Source: Herbaspirillum sp. RTI4
GTDB lineage: Bacteria > Pseudomonadota > Gammaproteobacteria > Burkholderiales > Burkholderiaceae_D
Direction of reading: 5' to 3'
Assembly: GCF_034313965.1 (NCBI RefSeq)
Contig: NZ_JAVIWQ010000002.1
Span: forward strand, 620,001-684,000
Length of the DNA stretch: 64,000 nucleotides
Shown here piece after piece: positions 60,480-64,000 of the stretch. Both the position numbers and the translations under genes were made by a program. Under the pieces are notes generated by a model. The model did not search any database. It had not been told where the DNA came from and saw only the letters and a program-made list of their open reading frames with translations. Positions within the stretch are counted from its first letter, which is position 1, and each line of letters opens with the position of its first letter.

Positions 60480-60842
60480 ATGGACAAGAAACAATCACGT
60501 CTGCGGCGCGCGACTCAAACCCGGGCGAAGATCGCAGAACTAAAAGTAAACCGTCTTGCGGTTCATCGCACCAATACGCATATCTATGCCAGCATCATTG
60601 GCCCAGATGCAAGCATATTGGCTTCGGCTTCAACACTCGAGGCGGAAGTTCGTCAGCTGTTGGCGGGTCAATCGGGTAAGGGCGGTAATGCCGCTGCGGC
60701 TTCCCTTGTAGGCAAGCGAGTTGCTGAAAAAGCGTTGCAAGCTGGAGTAACCGAGGTAGCTTTTGATCGCTCCGGTTTCCGTTATCACGGTCGCGTCAAG
60801 GCGTTAGCTGAAGCTGCGCGTGAAGCCGGCCTGAAGTTCTAA
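60480..60842 (+). CDS. rplR: 50S ribosomal protein L18
   Basis: A 120-residue 5S-binding protein (E. coli 117) starting [24 protein letters not shown] at 60480 is preferred over the in-frame TTG at 60474; AAGGG is upstream. End [19 protein letters not shown]. Confidence 0.95.
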   Translation: MDKKQSRLRRATQTRAKIAELKVNRLAVHRTNTHIYASIIGPDASILASASTLEAEVRQLLAGQSGKGGNAAAASLVGKRVAEKALQAGVTEVAFDRSGFRYHGRVKALAEAAREAGLKF

Positions 60843-60853
60843 GGAAAATCATC

Positions 60854-61372
60854 ATGGCAAAAATGCAATCCAAGATGCAAAGCGATAAGCCAGATGATGG
60901 CATGCGCGAAAAAATGATCGCTGTTAATCGTGTTACCAAGGTTGTTAAGGGTGGCCGGATCATGGGTTTCGCTGCGCTCGCAGTGGTCGGTGACGGCGAT
61001 GGTCGCATTGGCATGGGTAAGGGTAAATCAAAAGAAGTTCCAGTTGCTGTTCAAAAGGCAATGGAAGAAGCTCGTCGCAAGATGATCAAAGTGACGTTGA
61101 AAAACGGCACTCTTCAGCATACGGTAACAGGCAAGCACGGAGCGTCGTCAGTTTTGATGTCTCCAGCCAAGGATGGTACCGGTGTGATTGCTGGTGGTCC
61201 CATGCGTGCGATTTTTGAGGTGATGGGTGTGACCAATGTGGTGGCTAAGTCGAATGGATCGACTAATCCCTACAATATGGTGCGCGCTACAATCGATGGT
61301 TTGTCAAAAATGAATACTCCTTCTGAGATCGCTGCCAAGCGCGGTAAGTCAGTTGAAGACATTCTGGGCTGA
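60854..61372 (+). CDS. rpsE: 30S ribosomal protein S5
   Basis: A 172-residue protein (E. coli 167), with [40 protein letters not shown]. It shapes the decoding site and the mRNA entry; residues of known ram mutations lie in the second domain. AAGGAAAATC upstream. Confidence 0.96.
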   Translation: MAKMQSKMQSDKPDDGMREKMIAVNRVTKVVKGGRIMGFAALAVVGDGDGRIGMGKGKSKEVPVAVQKAMEEARRKMIKVTLKNGTLQHTVTGKHGASSVLMSPAKDGTGVIAGGPMRAIFEVMGVTNVVAKSNGSTNPYNMVRATIDGLSKMNTPSEIAAKRGKSVEDILG

Positions 61373-61383
61373 GGTGATACAAA

Positions 61384-61563
61384 ATGGTTAATAAAATCAA
61401 AGTCCAGTTGGTTAAAGGATTGATCGGTACTCGCGAGTCTCATCGTGCAACCGTGCGTGGACTTGGTCTGCGCAGGATGAACTCTATATCTGAGCTTGAA
61501 GATACTCCATCGGTGCGCGGAATGATCAACAAAGTATCGTATCTTGTGAAAGTTGTTTCGTAA
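61384..61563 (+). CDS. rpmD: 50S ribosomal protein L30
   Basis: A 59-residue protein (E. coli 59) reading [20 protein letters not shown] and ending [13 protein letters not shown]. 11 bases after rpsE and 26 before rplO, as in the standard order. Fully supported though short. Confidence 0.94.
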   Translation: MVNKIKVQLVKGLIGTRESHRATVRGLGLRRMNSISELEDTPSVRGMINKVSYLVKVVS

Positions 61564-61589
61564 GCTGAGGCTTACGAACGGAGCAAATT

Positions 61590-62021
61590 ATGGAATTGAA
61601 TACGATTCAACCAGCTGAAGGCGCAAAGCATTACAAGCGTCGTGTTGGTCGCGGTATTGGATCCGGCTTGGGTAAAACTGCCGGCCGTGGTCATAAGGGC
61701 CAAAAATCTCGTTCTGGTGGTTTTCATAAAGTCGGTTTTGAAGGCGGTCAAATGCCTTTGCAGCGCCGACTGCCGAAGCGTGGTTTTAAATCCTTAGCAA
61801 CACCTTACAAAGCTGAAGTTCGTCTTTCGGATCTGGAAGCCTTGCCAGTTAGCGAAGTTGACATCCTGGCATTGAAACAAGCTGGTGTTGTTTCTCAATT
61901 GGCGCGAGTTGTTCGCATCATCCTTTCTGGCGAACTGACTAAAAAAGTTAACGTCAAGGGTTTGATTGCAACTAAAGGTGCTAAAGCTGCGATTGAAGCT
62001 CTTGGTGGATCTGTTGCCTAA
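61590..62021 (+). CDS. rplO: 50S ribosomal protein L15
   Basis: A 143-residue protein (E. coli 144) with [27 protein letters not shown] and [22 protein letters not shown] upstream. Important in late 50S assembly. secY follows after 25 bases. Confidence 0.96.
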   Translation: MELNTIQPAEGAKHYKRRVGRGIGSGLGKTAGRGHKGQKSRSGGFHKVGFEGGQMPLQRRLPKRGFKSLATPYKAEVRLSDLEALPVSEVDILALKQAGVVSQLARVVRIILSGELTKKVNVKGLIATKGAKAAIEALGGSVA

Positions 62022-62046
62022 TTTTAAGTTTGACGCGGAGCTTTAA

Positions 62047-63378
62047 TTGGCTACTACACCACAGCTTGCAAAAAGTGCGACAAAAGGTTTTCCTTGGAAT
62101 CGCCTTTGGTTCTTACTGTCTGCGTTGGTGGTATACCGTATCGGGGCTCATATCCCTGTCCCTGGAATTGATCCTACCCAACTGGCGCAGCTATTTCGCC
62201 AGAATCAGGGTGGCATCTTGGGCATGTTTAACATGTTCTCTGGTGGCGCATTATCACGATTTACGATATTTGCGTTGGGTATCATGCCGTACATATCGGC
62301 ATCGATCATCATGCAGTTGATGTCGGTGGTTTCTCCTCAGCTGGAGGCGCTTAAAAAGGAAGGTGAGTCCGGTCGTCGTAAGATTACTCAATATACTCGC
62401 TACGGAACTCTGCTCCTAGCAACCTTCCAGGCACTTGGTATTGCTGTTGCTCTTGAGTCGCAGGCTGGGCTCGTACTGGATCCTGGACTTGCTTTTCGCT
62501 TAACAACAGTAGTTACGTTGCTAACTGGAACTATGTTTTTGATGTGGTTGGGTGAGCAAATTACTGAACGTGGACTTGGCAACGGTATCTCTATTATCAT
62601 CTTTGCCGGTATTGCGGCTGGTCTTCCAAACGCACTTGGCGGATTGTTTGAGCTAGTCCGGACGGGATCTATGAACGCGTTATCTGCAATTTTGATTTGT
62701 TTGATAGTTGCGCTTGTTACTTTCGTTGTCGTTTTTATTGAGCGTGGCCAGAGAAAAATTCTTGTTAATTATGCAAAAAGGCAAGTTGGGAACAAAATTT
62801 ATGGAGGTCAAAGTAGTCACTTGCCTCTAAAGCTTAATATGGCAGGTGTAATTCCTCCTATTTTTGCTTCATCAATTATCCTGTTTCCTGCAACGATTAC
62901 TAGTTGGTTTACTTCAGGCGAAACATCGAATTCTTTCGTTCGATTCCTCAAGGATCTTGCTGCTTCGATGGCCCCTGGTGAGCCGATCCATGCCTTGTTG
63001 TATGCCATTGCGATTGTTTTTTTCTGTTTTTTCTATACTGCGCTTGTTTTCAATAGTAAAGAAACAGCGGATAACCTTAAGAAGAGTGGTGCTTTTGTAC
63101 CAGGAATTCGCCCAGGTGACCAGACTGCTCGTTATATTGACAAGATTTTGATGCGTTTGACTTTGGCTGGTGCCGTGTACATCACTTTAGTATGCTTGCT
63201 GCCTGAGTTCTTGATCGCTCGCTGGAAGGTCCCGTTCTATTTTGGCGGTACGTCTTTGCTAATTATCGTGGTGGTTACTATGGACTTTATGGCGCAAGTT
63301 CAAAATTATGTAATGTCGCAGCAGTATGATTCGTTGCTCCGCAAGGCAAATTTCAAGGGTGGTGCGTCTTCACGTTGA
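62047..63378 (+). CDS. secY: Preprotein translocase subunit SecY (TTG start)
   Basis: A 443-residue channel protein with ten helices (E. coli 443). Near the N-terminus [10 protein letters not shown] and the plug-proximal [27 protein letters not shown]; later FAQ-like VNYAKRQVG and [11 protein letters not shown]. It starts at TTG 62047 (reads [14 protein letters not shown]) with GCGGAG seven bases upstream; the frame has no nearby ATG that keeps the family start. Inner membrane, with SecE and SecG. infA follows. Confidence 0.96.
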   Translation: MATTPQLAKSATKGFPWNRLWFLLSALVVYRIGAHIPVPGIDPTQLAQLFRQNQGGILGMFNMFSGGALSRFTIFALGIMPYISASIIMQLMSVVSPQLEALKKEGESGRRKITQYTRYGTLLLATFQALGIAVALESQAGLVLDPGLAFRLTTVVTLLTGTMFLMWLGEQITERGLGNGISIIIFAGIAAGLPNALGGLFELVRTGSMNALSAILICLIVALVTFVVVFIERGQRKILVNYAKRQVGNKIYGGQSSHLPLKLNMAGVIPPIFASSIILFPATITSWFTSGETSNSFVRFLKDLAASMAPGEPIHALLYAIAIVFFCFFYTALVFNSKETADNLKKSGAFVPGIRPGDQTARYIDKILMRLTLAGAVYITLVCLLPEFLIARWKVPFYFGGTSLLIIVVVTMDFMAQVQNYVMSQQYDSLLRKANFKGGASSR

Positions 63379-63412
63379 GTGAGACAAGCGACCAAAGGAA
63401 CAAGAAGACCGA

Positions 63413-63631
63413 ATGGCAAAAGACGATGTTATCCAGATGCAAGGTGAGATTTTAGAAAATCTCCCTAATGCAACTTTTAGAGTTAAGTTGGAGAATGGGC
63501 ACATTGTGCTTGGCCATATCTCCGGAAAGATGCGTATGAATTACATTCGTATACTTCCTGGTGATAAAGTCACTGTAGAATTGACCCCCTATGATTTGAG
63601 CAGGGCACGCATTGTGTTCCGCACGAAGTAA
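63413..63631 (+). CDS. infA: Translation initiation factor IF-1
   Basis: A 72-residue S1-fold protein (E. coli 72): [53 protein letters not shown]. It occludes the A site in initiation. GAAGACCGA before the ATG. Placed between secY and rpmJ, usual in betaproteobacteria. Confidence 0.96.
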   Translation: MAKDDVIQMQGEILENLPNATFRVKLENGHIVLGHISGKMRMNYIRILPGDKVTVELTPYDLSRARIVFRTK

Positions 63632-63669
63632 TTTGATTTGAACCAAGTATTAAAAGAAAGAGGGCCAAA

Positions 63670-63783
63670 ATGAAAGTGCTCGCATCAATCAAGCGGCTTT
63701 GCCGCAATTGTAAAATCATCAAGCGCAAAGGCGTGGTTCGTGTTATCTGCATTGAACCGCGTCATAAACAGCGCCAAGGTTAA
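63670..63783 (+). CDS. rpmJ: 50S ribosomal protein L36
   Basis: A 37-residue zinc-ribbon protein reading [20 protein letters not shown] and ending EPRHKQRQG. Zinc ligands Cys11, Cys14, Cys27 and His32 are all present, so this is the zinc-binding form. AAAGAGGGCC upstream of the ATG. Confidence 0.94.
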   Translation: MKVLASIKRLCRNCKIIKRKGVVRVICIEPRHKQRQG

Positions 63784-63811
63784 ATTAACGTTATTGATTG
63801 AGGAATAACGC

Positions 63812-64000
63812 ATGGCACGTATCGCAGGGGTAAACATCCCAAATCATCAGCACACTGTAATTGGTTTAACCGCTATTTATGGTGTTGGTCGCCCACGAGC
63901 GCAAGAAATTTGTGCTAGTACCGGTGTTCTGACTACTAAAAAAGTTAAGGATCTGGACGATAACGAATTAGAAAAGCTTCGCGAGGAAATTGCAAAATTC
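63812..64000 (+). CDS. rpsM: 30S ribosomal protein S13 (5' part)
   Basis: The first 63 residues of S13 ([20 protein letters not shown], then [19 protein letters not shown]) run to the window edge; the full protein is about 121 residues. GAGGAATAACGC precedes the ATG. It opens the alpha operon genes that presumably continue outside. Confidence 0.95.
   Translation, partial: MARIAGVNIPNHQHTVIGLTAIYGVGRPRAQEICASTGVLTTKKVKDLDDNELEKLREEIAKF

Overview
The window is a chromosomal segment of a betaproteobacterium, most likely order Burkholderiales and probably an Oxalobacteraceae-type organism such as Herminiimonas (an inference from gene families and gene order, not from a database match). Pointers are a DUF3717 protein, a DUF1840 protein, a DUF4390 protein fused by overlap to ntrY, a short NtrX without AAA+ domain, a TorF-glnK-amtB operon, a gshA-gshB-EIIA-HPr-EI cluster, metX-metW, and the tRNA-tufB-secE-nusG-rplKAJL-rpoBC-str-S10-spc order.

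Bases 1-33,400 are an ordinary accessory and housekeeping region. In order they hold: part of a dispersed repeat; two small envelope proteins; a hypothetical protein divergent from an mnmC whose methyltransferase half looks eroded; a nested inverted-repeat element resembling a MITE; a COG2509-type flavoprotein; a bis-haem ferric-reductase-like flavocytochrome; a phasin and a patatin-like lipase (polyhydroxyalkanoate granule and lipid metabolism); a DUF3717 protein; the K+ transporter Kup; the minus-strand operon rsmB-DUF4390-ntrY-ntrX; an MFS exporter; DUF1840; a lipoprotein; comM/yifB and ubiK. A nitrogen operon (TorF porin-like protein, PII protein GlnK, ammonium channel AmtB) follows behind a textbook sigma-54 promoter. 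Next are glutathione biosynthesis genes with a permease-less PTS phosphorelay, metX-metW, and an AmpG-like transporter.

Bases 33,400-64,000 are the large transcription/translation block, all on the plus strand: tRNA-Tyr, -Gly, -Thr, tufB, tRNA-Trp, secE, nusG, rplK, rplA, rplJ, rplL, rpoB, rpoC, then the str operon (rpsL, rpsG, fusA, tufA), the S10 genes (rpsJ to rpsQ) and the spc genes (rplN to rpmJ), ending inside rpsM. Good sigma-70 promoters are visible before tRNA-Tyr, rpsL, rplC and rplN. A strong hairpin lies between rplL and rpoB where an attenuator is expected. The two tuf genes encode the same protein and I count only five silent differences between them.

No prophage, CRISPR array or defence island is visible. 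The observations most worth a second look are the degenerate MnmC methyltransferase domain, the nested inverted-repeat element, the AAA-less NtrX, and the coupling of an outer-membrane TorF protein to GlnK/AmtB under sigma-54 control.
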